From Piscicola geometra (taxonomy: Eukaryota; Annelida; Clitellata; Hirudinida; Piscicolidae), in the NCBI GenBank assembly GCA_943735955.1, contig OX030955.1, positions 14,570,583 to 14,634,582 on the forward strand: 64,000 bases of DNA. The letters run 5' to 3'. Every line of letters begins with the position of its first letter. Within the stretch, counting starts at the first letter, position 1. The notes beneath the pieces are model-generated. The model ran no database searches. It was given only the letters and a program-made list of their open reading frames with translations, and was not told where the DNA came from. The translations under genes were made by a program, and so were the position numbers. Shown piece by piece: positions 11,331 through 24,900 of the stretch.

Positions 11331-11780
11331 GGAGAAATGACGACTTTTTAGTTCGTATTTTATGCTTACGAGGCTTGAGGTTCTCGTCGCGGCGGCCATC
11401 TCCTCTCGAGGAATGTTCTTTGAGAGGAGCCAAAAAGAACAAACTCAGGTCTTTGGAAAAATCTTTACGCAACTCAGAATAACTGGGCATTTTCTTGTTC
11501 TGTTGGACCTTACTGTCCCAAAGTATCCATAACCTCCTCTTTGAAGTTCATCAATTAGCTTCAGTGGCTGAAAAATCTATCTCCAAAAGAACATTTGGTA
11601 GTTTTGAAACTAAAATCAAAACAACGCTTGCACCAAGACCCAACTCCTTGTCATATACTGGACCTGTTGTTCCCTGGTGAAGCTCATATTGAATTGAATA
11701 AGCAAGACGGTTGCGAAGACACCGAAACTTAAACCCTAACCTTTTTGGCTTCTCCCTTATAAATTGTTTCGCCACATTTT
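11330..11780 (-). pseudogene. piggyBac-type transposase fragment
   Basis: The minus-strand reading gives KPKRLGFKFRCLRNRLAYSI, then YELHQGTTGP, DKELGLGASVVLILVSKLP, and after a frameshift GYGYFGTVRSNRTRKCPVIL. These match, in order, piggyBac-derived transposase motifs: KP.R.GFK...L....GY......YQG, GLG.SVV..L...L, and G.GATGTVR.NR....P. Part of the catalytic-core region is present, but it is broken by a frameshift and a deletion around the conserved D-N-FF segment. It is non-functional as it stands. Confidence 0.75.
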
Positions 11781-11789
11781 TCCATAATA

Positions 11790-13455
11790 TATAGTGTCAT
11801 ACTTTCATCAACACTAATGCTTCCAAGAAAGAATTTTCTATGAATTTTTGATTTAGCAAAACAATTAGAAGTCTAACTTCGGTAAATTCATCTTTTTTCT
11901 CATTTTATAACTTTTGGACAACGACTTAAATGAATATTTAAAAACTTATATTAAAATTTGACACCCCCATTCATGCTCACTGTTCCAATAATAGAACATT
12001 CATTATTTGTTAACAATTAATGATAAATAGACTAGAAAATAGACTGATGAGAAATTTTAATTATATATTAAGAAAGGGTAAGTTATTGAGAAAAATCAAA
12101 AAAACAAAATACATAAATGTTTAAATTTTTAGTAATTATTTTTCTTTAGCCATATTTTTAAAATATTTTTTTCCTTTTTTTAAATTATAAAAAGAAATCA
12201 CCAAAAATATAATTTTAAGATAATCAACAAACTATTGAAACCATATTGTAGTTAATTCATTTTTAAACAAATTTCAGTTTAAAAATTAAAGATTTACCGA
12301 TTATTTAATTTTCTGTTAATTTTTTTTGATGTTTCAATATTGGAACACTGAGCAAAATGGGATAAACTAGTGATTACAACGGGCTCAGACAAAACGTTCA
12401 ACTGAAAACTTTGACTTTTATTTATACCACACAATAAGGCATAAAATTGCGTGAAAAAATGTATAATACCATTGGTCTCAGTCTTAAAATAGTTTTATTT
12501 TAAATTGTAATAAACTAATTTGGTGTTTTTTAAACACAATTTTACACGTTTGTCGGATTCAGTTGTGGTCAGACAAACACAAGCGAAATGACCCGAGGAA
12601 ATTACCAGATTTTTGTGTAAAATTAGTAAACGTAAACTATATTTTAAAATTGTTAATTCTTTTTCAAGGAACTTTATTTTACTGGAATCTTTCTTGATTT
12701 AATTTGCACATATTATTTGATTTTATTATATGAAAACTGCTTCAAACAAATTAATTTAACTAGTGGAGGACTAAACCCCAAAATTTATAATTCATTTGAA
12801 GTTATATTATAGTTTTATTTATTTCACAAATTACGACAGGTTTTTGGAACTACAAAAACCCATGAACAAACCTCCTCCAACAATCTTTCTGCCGAAAAGA
12901 CAAAATCACCAATACGAACAGGAAAGTTCGTGTGGAGTGAGCCATACTGAAGTTGCGCTGGCATCTGATACAATGAAAAAGTGATCCAGTGATCCATCAA
13001 TCAATTTGATCAATTTTATAAACTTTTTTGGAGAACTTTTCTATGTGACAACTCATTTGAACCTATTTAAAAACATTTATGGTGAATAAAAAAATAATTG
13101 TCAGTTCATTATTTTTGTTTTTTTGTGTGCAAACTGTTTTAATCAAAATTGTTTCGAATCTTGCAGAACATCACCAAATAGCGGGGGGGGGGGATTTACT
13201 AACTAAGGGAGCAAAGTGTTAAATCAAATGTTTTCCGGGTGATTGTTTCTAGTTCACATGGCTTAACCCTTAGAGGAAAATACATAAATAGAAGAGTGTT
13301 TGAAGACTTATGCCACAATGCGGCATTCGAGTTGAAGCAGGTGATACTAAAATGCAACATCATTTGAGAACGGGCCAAAAATACATCATAGTAGTCTCCT
13401 ATTATTATAAATGAAATAATACATTTTAGCGGAGAAAAAATTAAAGATTATATAC
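11790..13455. other. AT-rich region; one possible 3'-terminal exon at 12838-12970
   Basis: Mostly AT-rich sequence with no motifs. At 12838 an acceptor-like ACGACAG precedes an open frame reading VFGTTKTHEQTSSNNLSAEK then IRTGKFVWSEPY and a TGA stop at about 12947. The composition (S, T, K, polar) is protein-like, but I recognise no family and no partner exon. A ten-G run lies at 13183. Confidence 0.3.
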
Positions 13456-13462
13456 TTCAATG

Positions 13463-14009
13463 TAGAGACCGACCGAAACTGATACTTTTAATTTGGCCGA
13501 AACTGAAATTAAGCCAAAATTAAAATTCCAGTGCCAGCCGAAACCAAAACAAAAGCAAAAAAAATTTTTTAATCAATTATTTTTACATAAAAATAGTATT
13601 TCACCATTATAATGTCAGTTTAAAAATTAAATCCAAAAAACTTATAATTTAAGCAATGGGTTTTGTTCCAGATGTTGTTCTTAAAGACGCCTATAAATCA
13701 TTCACACACGATATCTAATAGATATCTAATGGATGTCTAATAGAGATGAGAATCGAACTCAAATGTAATGGTTCGAGTTAGATTCAAGATAAACTGAACT
13801 TACAAGCAAACTTTTTGGTTTTTCGGCCAATGTGAGATCCATTTCAGCTGAAATCGAAATTAAGCCAAAACTGCAAATATAAGTTTCAGCCAAAACCGAA
13901 AAATGACCGAAACTGTAAATTTAGATTCGGCCGAAACCGAAAAACAGCCGAAAATAAAAAAATGTGAAATTTCGGCGCTAAAACCGAAGCGAATTTCGGC
14001 CAGTCTTTA
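13463..14009. mobile_element. hAT-type non-autonomous element with perfect 8-bp TSD
   Basis: The left end is TAGAGACCGACCGAAACTG and the right end is TTTCGGCCAGTCTTTA. The ends are inverted repeats (TAGAGAC.G.CCGAAA). The element is flanked on both sides by CTTCAATG (13455-13462 and 14010-14017). The 8-bp duplication and TAGAG terminus are hAT hallmarks. The interior is built of repeats of GGCCGAAACCGAAA-type sequence and codes for nothing. A truncated relative lies at 35170-35515. Confidence 0.9.
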
Positions 14010-14017
14010 CTTCAATG

Positions 14018-14668
14018 ACAACCCTCAATGAAAGTGTTGAAAGCAAATAAAACAATATAATCTGGTTATGGAGGTTTAAGCCTGCGACCGAAGCTTCCTA
14101 AGATGTCCAAGATAAATAGTCTGCGAACTTGAACAAGCATTTGACTGACGGTATTTCAGGGAGGGAACCGATAAGCATTAGATTGAGATTTTTTATGTGA
14201 ATGTAAATGAAATTAGAAAAAAACATTTTGGGTTTTGTAACTAAGTGCTGTTGATATCGATGACACAGTTTATAAGTTTGTTTAGGCTTTGATGGATGCT
14301 CTACTATGTCTGGGAAAGAAGGAAATGTGCAAGCAATTTTGAAACAAAAATATAAAAATGCTTCATACTTCTTTTGTGCATCGCAAAGATTGAATCTTGC
14401 GATAAACTCTGGCCGGCAAAATTTTTGCAAATCGTATGTCAGTTAGTGTGTTTTGAAAGGAATTTTGTGTGAAAAGACGATCCTAAGTGCTCCATCTCAT
14501 CACGTTTTTGAGATATATTATTTTAAAGATTATAATTGCAGTGATTACGCTGTTTATGATATGTTAATTGAAACGGCATTCTGTTGGATTGGACAATTTG
14601 AGCTAGTATTTATGAGTCTTAAATATAATATAAGATTTTATAGACGAAATCAGTTTTTGAAAAATTGA
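14018..14668. other. Unrecognised region, possible minus-strand exon
   Basis: On the minus strand TTCTTTCCCAG at about 14305 looks like an acceptor and is followed by an open frame containing DIVEHPSKPKQTYKLCHRYQ. I recognise no domain. An AT-rich plus frame at 14453-14668 has no support. Confidence 0.25.
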
Positions 14669-14669
14669 T

Positions 14670-15702
14670 TATATGTATACTTAATATACATTTTAACGGC
14701 ATTAAAATGTTTAAAGAATTTTTAAAAAATTAACGCATTTAAAATTTTAATGCATTTTAATTTATCCAAACTGAGCTGTTTTTTGCTGTGTTGGCTACCT
14801 TGCCATAAAGTGAACACAAACACTCTTAATTTAAAAACGAATGGGAAAAAGTGCATTTCATCAAAAAACTTCTCATTCTTTCTAGATTTGCAACAGAATT
14901 TCTAGGCGATGAAAAATACGTAACATGTTCAATAGTTTACTTGCAATTTGTCGCTTTACACAAGAAATATGCAATTGAGAAGATGATCCAGCTTATGTCA
15001 TTCGTTTCAGAATAAAAATGTCTTTCGGAGCTGGAACGAGAAAGATTAATCAAAATATCCAATGGTTAAGAATTGCCACATCATTAGAACCCCTGATTTA
15101 AAAACTTGAAATGTCATCAAAAGGATGAAAGAGAAGCAACGTGGGAAGAGTTGGAGAAACTAGTAGATGGTAAGAACTATACAGCTTTCACCAAAAAAGC
15201 GACTACGAACATAAGTAACTTCAAATTCTGAAGATGAAGATGCCTCGATGATTACCAAGTCAATCATTAAACGTCATAGAACAGAATCTGAAGTAGGCTT
15301 TGAGAGTTGTTCTCTTGTTTGGTGGCAACAATACGAAGGGGCATATCGGCTCTTGCGAAACTGGCAAGAAAGTACTTGTCATCTCCTACAAGTACAGTTC
15401 CATGTGAACGTCTATTCAGCTTGTCAGGACACATAGTTAGCAAGAAAAGAGCTTTTTCAGGTCCAACTAATGTTGAAAAACTTGTTTGCTTGAGTAACTG
15501 GCTCAAAAAGGATGTGTGACAACTGCATTTTTTATCATTTATGGATTTGTTTTTATTCATTCATATGTGGATTATTTTTATAAATAAATTCTGATAACAT
15601 TTCTATTACATTTAAAAGAAATAACAATTTCAATACTACTTAATACTAATGTCAAATATGCTAAAAACATTGCGTTATAATACGATTAACGCACGATCAC
15701 AT
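14670..15702 (+). pseudogene. hAT transposase relic (TAGAGCTGTGC family)
   Basis: The plus-strand reading near 15330-15520 gives LAKLARKYLSSPTSTVPCER followed by LFSLSGHIVSKKRA and VEKLVCLSNWLKKDV. This is the hAT C-terminal dimerisation motif (A..YL..P.TS.P.ER.FS..G.....KR..L....VE.L..L..W). Upstream, 14760-15240 contains fragments in several frames. The 14690-14890 segment is the reverse complement of the 5' region of the element at 38978-39752. Frameshifts and missing terminal repeats show it is dead. Confidence 0.85.
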
Positions 15703-15711
15703 TTTTAAATG

Positions 15712-16431
15712 CTGCGAAGGGCATCCAGCCGTCAAACCTGCTACAAACATGAAAGGTCTCAAAAGAAATAAAACGACAGACAGTGCTGGCTACCCAGGCA
15801 TAGTCAGTAGTGTCTCCGGTTGTGGAGCTCTCGGGCGTGGAGCTTCAGGATCGGGCCGTGCAGGCGAAGTAAGCGAGCGCCCAACAAGGTTTCGTGCCGG
15901 AACCCTAAATGTAGGCACGTTGAAAAGAAAAGTAGGCGAAGTGGTGGAGACGTTGAGTAGGAAGAGGGTAGACGTGTGCTGTCTCCAGGAAGTGAGAAGT
16001 GTTGGTTCAGGGGTGAAAGTGGTGATAGGAAAGGATGGTAGTTACAAGTATTTTTGGTCTGGGAATGAAAGAGGTGTTGGTTTAATGGTTGCAAAAGCGT
16101 GGTGGGAGAAGATAATCACAGTAGACCGGGTCTCAGATCGAATCATCATCATGCGAATGATAATAGGCAAGATGATATTTGCTTTTGCGTGCGTAGACGC
16201 CCCTCAATCTGGACTCAGTTTGGCAGAAAAAGACAGTTTCTACCAAAAGCTACAGTCGTCATCATACCAACCACAGAAGAACTATTTGTATGCGGGGACT
16301 GGAACGGACATATTGGCTGTGATTCCAGTGGTTACAGAGAGGTCCATGGCGGGCATGCAAGAGGTGAGCGAAACACTGAAGGGGAAGGAGTCCTGGAAAT
16401 TGCGGTGGCATACGAGCTAAAAATCTTCTAA
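15712..16431 (+). pseudogene. RTE-type LINE, endonuclease domain fragment
   Basis: The first frame (15749-16250) contains FRAGTLNVGTLKRKVGEVVE, VDVCCLQEVRSVG and a glycine-rich segment ending RGVGLMVAKAWWEK. This is the start of an exonuclease-endonuclease-phosphatase domain, with the catalytic QE pair in LQE. After a +1 shift the second frame gives FVCGDWNGHIGCDSSGYREV, the conserved GD.N.H.G motif, then VLEIAVAYELKIF. The order matches RTE ORF2 proteins often annotated as craniofacial development protein 2-like. It is frameshifted and stops before the reverse transcriptase. Confidence 0.85.
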
Positions 16432-16539
16432 ATTAACTAATCATAAATATTCTGATAAAATTAACAAAATAAATAATGGTAATAATAATGATAATAATAA
16501 TAAAGTTAACTTCAATAATATCAACTTGAAAAATACTAA

Positions 16540-16935
16540 TTTAAAGTTTGGCCTCCTAAATATAAGATCACTTAGTAATGAGTCACTCTATGTCTCTGAT
16601 CTAATCACTTTTTATTCTTTAGACTATCATCTCTATTAATTCTATTATCTCTTCCTCCAATTCTAAAAATAGGTGTCTTCTTTATCTAAACTTTTACATA
16701 AAAACTCTCCTCCTCCATCTTTCTCTCCTGATGACTATCTTGAATTTCTAAATAATAAAATATCAAATATTTGATCTTCGTCTAATAATAAGCCTACACC
16801 ATCTTTTACTAAGTTTACTTTTGAATCTTTGTCATCCTTCTCTCCTGTCACATTGGACCATCTTAAAAATATAATTGATTCTATGTCTCCCACTTCTTGT
16901 TCTCTAGATCCTATTCCTACAACCCTTTTAAAATA
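16540..16935 (+). pseudogene. CR1/L2-like LINE fragments (endonuclease start and linker)
   Basis: Around 16545 the frame reads FGLLNIRSLSNESLYVSDLI, the typical first endonuclease motif (LNIRSL) of CR1/L2 elements. From about 16680 it reads LSKLLHKNSPPPSFSPDDYL and then SPVTLDHLKNIIDSMSPTSC before IPTTLLK. This resembles the linker preceding the reverse transcriptase (..V...I..L...SS.LDPIPT.LLK). Most of the endonuclease is deleted. Confidence 0.7.
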
Positions 16936-17059
16936 ACTCTTATTTTATTCTATCTTATTGTTTTGGATTTGGTTAACGCAGCACTTGTTAGAAGTCATAT
17001 TAAGGATACTGACGCAGCATAATCGTTCGTGTGATGCACCCTTCCGCGCAAGTGTCGCT

Positions 17060-17285
17060 GCACTGCAATGGTCTGCAAGGGTCTATAATGGTCTGTCACA
17101 GCACGGCAATGGTCTGCAAGGGTCTATAATGGTCTGTCACAGCACGGCAATGGTCTGCAAGGGTCTATAATGGTCTGTCACAGCACGGCAATGGTCTGCA
17201 AGGGTCTATAATGGTCTGTCACAGCACTGCAATGGTCTGCAAGGGTCTATAATGGTCTGTCACAGCACGGCAATGGTCTGCATAC
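17060..17285. repeat. 41-bp tandem repeat
   Basis: The unit contains GCAATGGTCTGCAAGGGTCT and ATAATGGTCTGTCACAGCAC. About five nearly identical copies are present, differing by single bases (CACGG versus CACTG). Confidence 0.9.
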
Positions 17286-17354
17286 GACCAATTGCTGCTC
17301 CAGTTTGGCAGCATTGCTTGGATGCTGATGGGTGCGCCACGGAAGAATCAAGCA

Positions 17355-17532
17355 ATTGCTGTTGCGCTGAACTCATCCAGACTTTGTATTCTGCTATTGC
17401 GCTGAACTCATCCAGACTTTGTATTCTGCTGTTGCGCTGAACTCATCCAGACTTTGTATTCTGCTGTTGCGCTGAACTCATCCAGACTTTGTATTCTGCT
17501 GTTGCGCTGAACTCATCCAGACTTTGTATTCT
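17355..17532. repeat. 35-bp tandem repeat
   Basis: The unit contains CTGTTGCGCTGAACTCATCC followed by AGACTTTGTATTCTG. About five copies occur, the first with CTATTGCG. Confidence 0.9.
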
Positions 17533-18655
17533 GGTTTGTGCATCATCGCTGTCATTCGTACGCCAGCTGAGCAGTGCTGCCTGCTTTAGAAGCAATATCG
17601 TAATGCTAGATAAGGATGCAGGATCAAGAGAAGGCTTCTCAATTGTAGGAATAATAAATGAAGATTCGAGGATAGAAGGAAATTTAGATTTAGACAAAGT
17701 GTAAAGCACCCTGCAGTGCAGACCGCCCTGCAAGAGCTTGTTTGTCGCCACTGGAGAAGCCTCCGAGTCTTTCGAGTCTACCGGAGTAGATGTCTCCTCT
17801 GATCTTGACTTCGGGATATTTAACATCATGTCAACTCATCAAATGTTAAAATATCTTTCATATAATTACAGATCATATTACAGATAATTGAAAATCATAT
17901 TACAGATAATTAAAGAACATATTACAGGCAAGCTTTTGCAATTAAGTCATCAATTTTACAATTCGTTGATTCAATCATCACGAAATTAAAACTTGAATTA
18001 TAACACTTTTAACTCTCCAGATATTTATCTCAACAAATTTGAAAATTTATTTGAATACACACACGAAGACTCAGACCTAAACGACGCAGGCATCCTTGCA
18101 GGGAAATATAGACGGCTGTTGAGCTCCGAAAAGCACAGTGATTCATCAATTACATTACACAAGCCCCACAGGGAGCCTGCAAGCCACGCTCACATGTCGC
18201 CACAGTGTGCGACGTAAACAATGAATAAAAGGTCGCCATTGATTTGAGCGCGGTAGTTTGTGAAGTGGAAGCGAGACTAGAAGGTGGATAGTCGAACAGA
18301 GAGTCACAGAAAGCACGAACGAATCAATAAATGTCTCAGAGGAGCAAAAAGAACTGCGTCAAGAAGCCTCAGAGAGCAGTTCATCTGACTGACTGACGAA
18401 TGCATTACACACACACAATGCAAATACTGAATAGAAATTCTAACACGACAGTTGCAGCGGCCAATGCAGTTGCAGATAAGCAATTCTTATACTGGAAGTT
18501 CCATGAACCTGCCACCTATCCACAACAAGCACACACACCACACTGTGATGTCATGAACCCGCTACTTATCCCCAACAAGCACATACACCACACTGTGATT
18601 GGTCTGACGGAAAGAATGAATGCACCTTAAGTGATGAGTGGTTGCACGGTAGAAA
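17533..18655. other. Region downstream of zinc-finger gene, no gene recognised
   Basis: Short open frames on both strands lack motifs. Two tandem copies of a roughly 51-bp unit beginning CATGAACC lie at 18504-18605, with CAACAAGCACA and CACCACACTGTGAT in each. Confidence 0.4.
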
Positions 18656-18659
18656 GAAG

Positions 18660-18802
18660 TGGTGCTTAATGATGATGATGATGGTGATGATGACGATGAT
18701 GATGATGATGATGATGACGATGATGATGATGATGATGATGCTGGTGGTGATGATGATGGAGATAAGGGTGACGACAGTGATGATGGTGATGATGACGATG
18801 AG
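18660..18802. repeat. (GAT)n microsatellite just 3' of the zinc-finger stop
   Basis: GATGATGATG with GAC and GGT variants. It begins immediately beyond the stop codon of the zinc-finger gene (minus strand), so it would lie in its 3' UTR as (ATC)n. Confidence 0.9.
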
Positions 18803-18804
18803 AC

Positions 18805-18938
18805 TCAAGGGTGCTGCTTGAGGGCAGCGTCGGGCTTGGAGGGGGGCTGCATGCTCACGCCGATGCTCTGCGCGAACGTCTCGAAGCCCTGCAAGAAGTC
18901 CAGTTCCTTCAGGGACTCTTTCGGAGCACTCAACATCA

Positions 18939-18982
<44 letters not shown>

Positions 18983-21900
18983 ATGTTGTCGAGAAGAAGT
19001 TGTTGTGGAGAGTTGGTCAGTTGTTTATGTTGCTGAGCTGTCATCATTCTCTGCTGCCAAAAGTCGGTTGTGTTGTTGTTGTGGTGACTCATGTGGTGGA
19101 GTGTGTTGTTGTTCTTGTGCTCAGTAGACCGCATATTGTTGTTGTTGTTGTTGTTACCTTGTGAAGTGTTGGCAGCGATAGAACTCTGGCTGCTGAAATG
19201 TTTATTATCATGATGATGATGAATGTTGTTGTCAGCAGGGGCATGAGGGTCATTGAAGGGGTGGTTGTTGAGGAAGCCGAGGTTGGAGGAGGAGGGCATG
19301 GAGGAGGAGGGCATGGAGGAGAGTGCTTGTGAGTTCGCCTCGATCAACAGCTTTGCCTCTCGGTGTCGCCACGTGTAGTGCTGCTTTAGCGACTGGTAGT
19401 TCATGAGCTTCTCGTTGCAAATGCCACACACAAAGTCGGTCGGCATGTGTTCGTCGTGGGCGCGTTTGATGTGGGCACACAAGCTCGACAGGTGGATGAA
19501 GGAGTCGCCACAGTGTTTGCAGACGTTCGGGCGCCTGCCCAGGTGTTTGTTGAGGTGTTCCTTGAGCGTGTGTTTGAAGTTGTAGCTCTTGTCGCAGTGG
19601 GGGCACTGGAACTTTCCGTTGGTGGCTCGGTGCAGGCAGTTGTTATCAGGTGTGTCGTGCCAAGTTTCGCTGCCTGCGAAGGAGTGCAGTGGAGTGGAGA
19701 AGAAGTTGCCGTCGTACTGCTGCGTGTGGCTGGGCTGCGTGCTGGCGACGCTCGAGGACTGGTTCAGAGGCTCGAGTTTGATCTGGTGGGCAGTCTTTTG
19801 TTGCGAGTCGTCAGCATGGTCCTCTTTGTTGTTTCTATTATTCTTGTTGTTGTTGTTGTTGCTGTTGTTGTTAATTTCATTGTTAATTTCTTCAATGGGG
19901 TTGTTGCTGTTATCATCCTGGTTAATATTCTTGTTGTTATTCTTGTTGTTGTTGTTGTCGATGATGACGATGTTGTTGTGGACGTTGTTGTTGTTGTTGT
20001 TGTGAGGGGCATGGAGGAAGGGAGGCAGGTGTTTGGAGGCTTGTTGCGCAGTCACAGACATGCATGGCACGTCGCTCCAGCGTATCACTGAATTATTATT
20101 ATTGTTGGTGTTGTTGTTACTATTGTTGTCATTGTTGTTGTTGTTGTAAGCTGGAGTGCCCATCTCATCCTTGCCCTAGAGTGTGCATCATTGACACACA
20201 CACGCTCACGCATGCACACACACACACTCACAAACACACACGCACACACACAAACACAGGCACACATACAGAACTGACTGTTTTCTTGTTGGAACGACCT
20301 TGCTTGTGCTTCCAGGTGTGGTGCTGCTTCAGGAACTGCTCAGTGGCGAAGACGTCGTGGCAGATGTCGCACATGAAGTTCGCCACTCTCACCTGTGTGG
20401 TGCATGCGTCGACAATGCAAGACCGACTCGAGAGGGCAAGTGCCCTGCTGAATGGTCCCTCGCAAATGCAGCACTTGGCTTTGCCGCACTGACTGACTCA
20501 TTGACTTCGGTGCATCACGAAAAGACGATCAGCTCAAGGGCTAAATGATTTGAGACTTGTTGTTGGGAATGTCTGCCACCCAATGAGGACCCTCCTCAGG
20601 GGCACTCGCTAGGCAGGCCTCTTTCGGAGCTCCATTCTTTTAGTTTACCAAGCTTTTTGATTTTTAAAATAGGATAATTGCTTAGATGATTTCTGCCTTT
20701 ATAATACAGATTTTTACGACGAGTGCAACGATGGCAGGAGGAGGTCATGTCAAAAACGAAGAAGAAGATACTTTTGTGAGGTTGTGCTGCGTGCTGGTAG
20801 TAGTTGTGGTTAATGAGGGTGATGGAATTAGTTACACTGGGTGGTGACGGTAGTAGTAATAATTTATTTATTAATATTAGTTATTGATTCAATATTTTTT
20901 TTACTTTTCCAAGTACTTTCATTGGTAGTTATTGGTAGTTCGAGTGACATCCTCATTCATAAGTAAGTGGTCTTGGAGCCCGTTCGGCTTTAAGCCACCT
21001 TAATAACACTCCTCGTTGTATTGTATTGCATTGTATCAAACGCGAGCCCTCTTCTGCCAAAACGTGGAAAATATAATTTATGAATTATTCCGTAAACTCA
21101 TCTAAAATGAAACGTAGTTGTACTCAACGGAGACAAAAAGATCTGCTTCACGAACATCTACTGCCCACCAACCAGGAAAACAGCAGATGATCATCGTGAA
21201 CAGAAGCCGGTGTTTCATCTTATACCAGTACCCCAAGAAGGCATCATCGCAGGTGACTTCAACGCTCACAACCCACTGTGGGACCCCGTATCGCCAGCTG
21301 ATGTCAGAGGCACATTGCTCCAGGAATGGGTTGACAACAACAAGCTTCTGGTGGTCAACGACGGTGCACCGAGGAGTACTAAACTTTCAACACCTGACAA
21401 TGCCCTCTCGTCACATCACACCCCGATAATCATCCGTTCGTTCGACAGATGCCCAGCTGGGAAACCAGTCAGCGAGTCAAAGTTCTTGCTGGGTAGATTG
21501 GAATGGCCTCTCAGTAGCTAACGCAATTCCAGGATTGGACCCGAATCAAAGTCGGAAACCGGGAAGAGGTTTTCGGGACGGGAACGGGAAAAATCGGGAA
21601 CGGGAAAAACGGGAATAAACGTTATTGGGATTGAATTCTTTTACAATGATTTTTCAGCAAACTCCCAAGTATGGAAATCTCTATTTCATCGATACTCCGT
21701 ACTTAAAATAAGTATTAAATGCAATGGAAATGTATAACGAAGCCACCATTGCGTTGTCAATGTCAAAATCTTTATCACTACATTTGAAGTTGTTATGGCG
21801 AGTCCAAATATTATCGAAATTAGAACAAATGGGTGATGCTGAAAACTTGTCAGATGAAATTAAACTGGTCAGTTATATTATTTTTATTTTATAAATTAAT

Positions 21901-24900
21901 ACTTTGAATTTGAATTATTAACATCCAGTTGATTGCTCAGTTGATCATTTCGACAAAAGAAAAGATGCCATTGATCTTATTCATATGGCAGCATGTCTGT
22001 CGCATCCCCCAGTATAAAAGAATAATAAGAAAAGAGTTTGGGATAGAAAAGGAATAAATACCAAGACTTTCATTAGGGAAAATTTAATTCTATTTTGTAC
22101 AGCCAGACCAAGCCTCAGTGCCGTTGAGAAAAAAAAATAAATGATGGTTAATTAGACCTATTATGATTGTTTTTAAAACAAAAAAAGTATAATAAAATTA
22201 TTATACTATCAAATTATACGAATGATTTTATATTTACAGTTGTGGAGAATAAGAATGTTGTCAAAAAACATATTTCTAACATTATTGAAGAATTAATAAT
22301 AATGAGCGAAAGAAAAATTCAGAAGAGGATGAATTGTACAAATATTCACAATTACGTCCCACCAAAATTGTAGATTATAAAGATGTTAAATCTATTGAAG
22401 TAAAATAAAAAAATACTACAAGAAGTAGCCAACATTTTGTTTAGTATACCTGCAAGTTCTATTCCCTGTGAACGCAATTTGTCAACATGTGGTCGTTTAA
22501 CTTCAGACCCAAGATCACCTAATTTGGAAGCTAAAACTTTTGACGGTTTAACCCGTGTTAAAAGCAATAAAGACTTGATTGAATTACTCAAAAACAATGA
22601 CTAACTTCAATTCTTTCATTTCAATAAACATTTGAAATGTAAATCGTGTTTTTTTATTTTGTTAAAAGAAATATTTTTTTACTTTCAAATAATGAACTTT
22701 AAGAAATTTTAGGACTAGCAAGTTTGGGACAGGTGAAAACGGCAGAAAAAATAAATAAACAAACAAATTTTTGTTGTTGAAATGGGTCGGGATTGGGTCC
22801 AAAAGTTTCGGGAACGGGACGAAACGGGAAAAAAAATTTCGGGAACGGGACGGGAATGAAAAATCGTCCAAGTCCTCCTACATCCAATCTGCACCACCAC
22901 ACCGACCCAATATGCAATGCTGTGTGGTGAAAACATCCGTGTGAACTTCGTCTTGTACTGCACTCAGAATGCGAACAACCAGTACACCCGTCCTGTTCCG
23001 TACCAAAGCAGACTTATCTTGCTCACCAGCGACAGCGACCAGAGGAAGCAAACAGCGCACAAGCAGACTTGGCGACCATGCCATGGAACTGACTCGAGAG
23101 CCTGACAGGATGCCGCAACTGGTCGAGCAATACTCGCCAGACTGCCTAACTATGAAAGTATAACAAAAACATCACTTGCAGCAACCACAACAACAACAGC
23201 ACTTGCAGCAACCACAACAACAACAGCACCTGGGAGTGTCTGCGACGAACATGGGCACACAGACTGCTCAAGTGGATGAAGCGAAGGGAGCAGTGTTTGC
23301 ACTGGTGTGGACGGACGCCTGTAGGCGTGTTTGCATGTGTCTAGTCTGTGGTGCTACTGCAAACTATTCATCACTCTAATTACGATCTAGCACTCACGCA
23401 GTACACAAAGTAGTCATCCACGATGATAAATATCCAGTACGAGCACAACAGCCACACATCTTCCGCCACCACCACAACAAAAACAACGACTAAAAAAACT
23501 ACCATACAACAACCACAGTACTGACCAGTGTGTTTGTTGATGTGGTCCTTAAGGGAGTGCTTGAAGCGGTACCTCTTGGGACAAAAAGGACAGTTGTACT
23601 TTCCTTCCAGTCGCTCCACCAGACCCGCCTGTCATGCCAGAGTGTGTGGATGAATAAATAGATAGATGGGTGAATGGATAGATGCTTGCGTGGGTCAAAT
23701 AATTTCTAGATGGATTGTTTAATAATATATTTAAAATAATCCAAATAAGAAGATGATGGTGAAGTAGCTTCATCTCAGAGTGGTGATGGATAGACGGTAG
23801 TGAAAACAGCCACCTACCTTGATGGCCATCTGGTGCAGCTGAGACTCTCCCGTCAAGAAGTCGTCTCGAGCCTCCACATACTCCTCTTCCTCCTTCGTGC
23901 CTCCATCGCCCACATCGAAGACTGCGTGTGGTGATTGCCAGTTATGATTGGTGCTGCTAATGTAGTTAAGTCAGGTTCGGTCAAAAACCTCCTACTAGCA
24001 ACACGCAAGCAAGCACAGCCTGTATTGTAGTCGGCAACTGAACCAGCTCGCCACCCTCCTGTCCCTATAACTCGGACTCTTTGGTGGGCATCTGGCTTGA
24101 GAGGCAGCACGAAAAGAAAGCTGTGAAGGGCAGATGAAGACTTTAGGGTGTCAACGACCAACCCAGGAGCATCCTCACGGGAAAGCACTCAAGACAAGTG
24201 CTATTGCCCCTTCAGTCTCCCTACCAGGAAGACTGAAGGTCCTGCTGCCTTGCAGGTTAGGTTTTGTGTAACCAAAGAAGTTTCAACTTCTTTCCAAACA
24301 CTAGAGTGGGTGACGATTGCAACTCTTGGTCTCTACGTCTTGGAAACATTATCAATGGAAGCATAGTCGACGAAGAAGAAGTAGTTAGGGCTATTCAAGG
24401 GCTTCCGAATAAGCAGTGCTCGAATGACCCGGTTCCTACATGGCTGTTGAAGGAGATATCTGGAATAATTGCTCCTTTTTTAGTGAGCTTATTCAACAGG
24501 TCTTTTTCGGCAGGCAGGGTTTCAAAGTCTTTCAAGTCGGCCTACATCACGCCACTGCTTAAGAAGCCGAGTCTTGAACTCACTGAAACTTCGTCCTACA
24601 GGCCTATTTCAAACTTGAGGGTGTTGTCCAAACTCATGGAAAGATTAGTTCTCCACAGAGTTGCCAACTACCTCACAGAATTTCATCTTTTCCCTCCCTT
24701 CCAGTCAGCCTACCGTCGTCATCATTCAACAGAAACTGCCATAACCAAAGTCTTTTCAGACATCGTTAGAGATGACGGTAAGCTTACATTGTTAGTTTTG
24801 CTTGATCTATCGGCAGCTTTCGATCTGGTAGATTACACAACACTGCTCCGAAGACTGCAGATCCCCTATGGTTTCTCTGACTCTGCGTTAGAATGGTTTA

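Noticed and set aside
19447..20091. Val-rich plus-strand frames opposite the zinc-finger exon
   Set aside because: They are antisense shadows of Asn codons (AAC/AAT giving GTT/ATT) in the Asn-rich protein.
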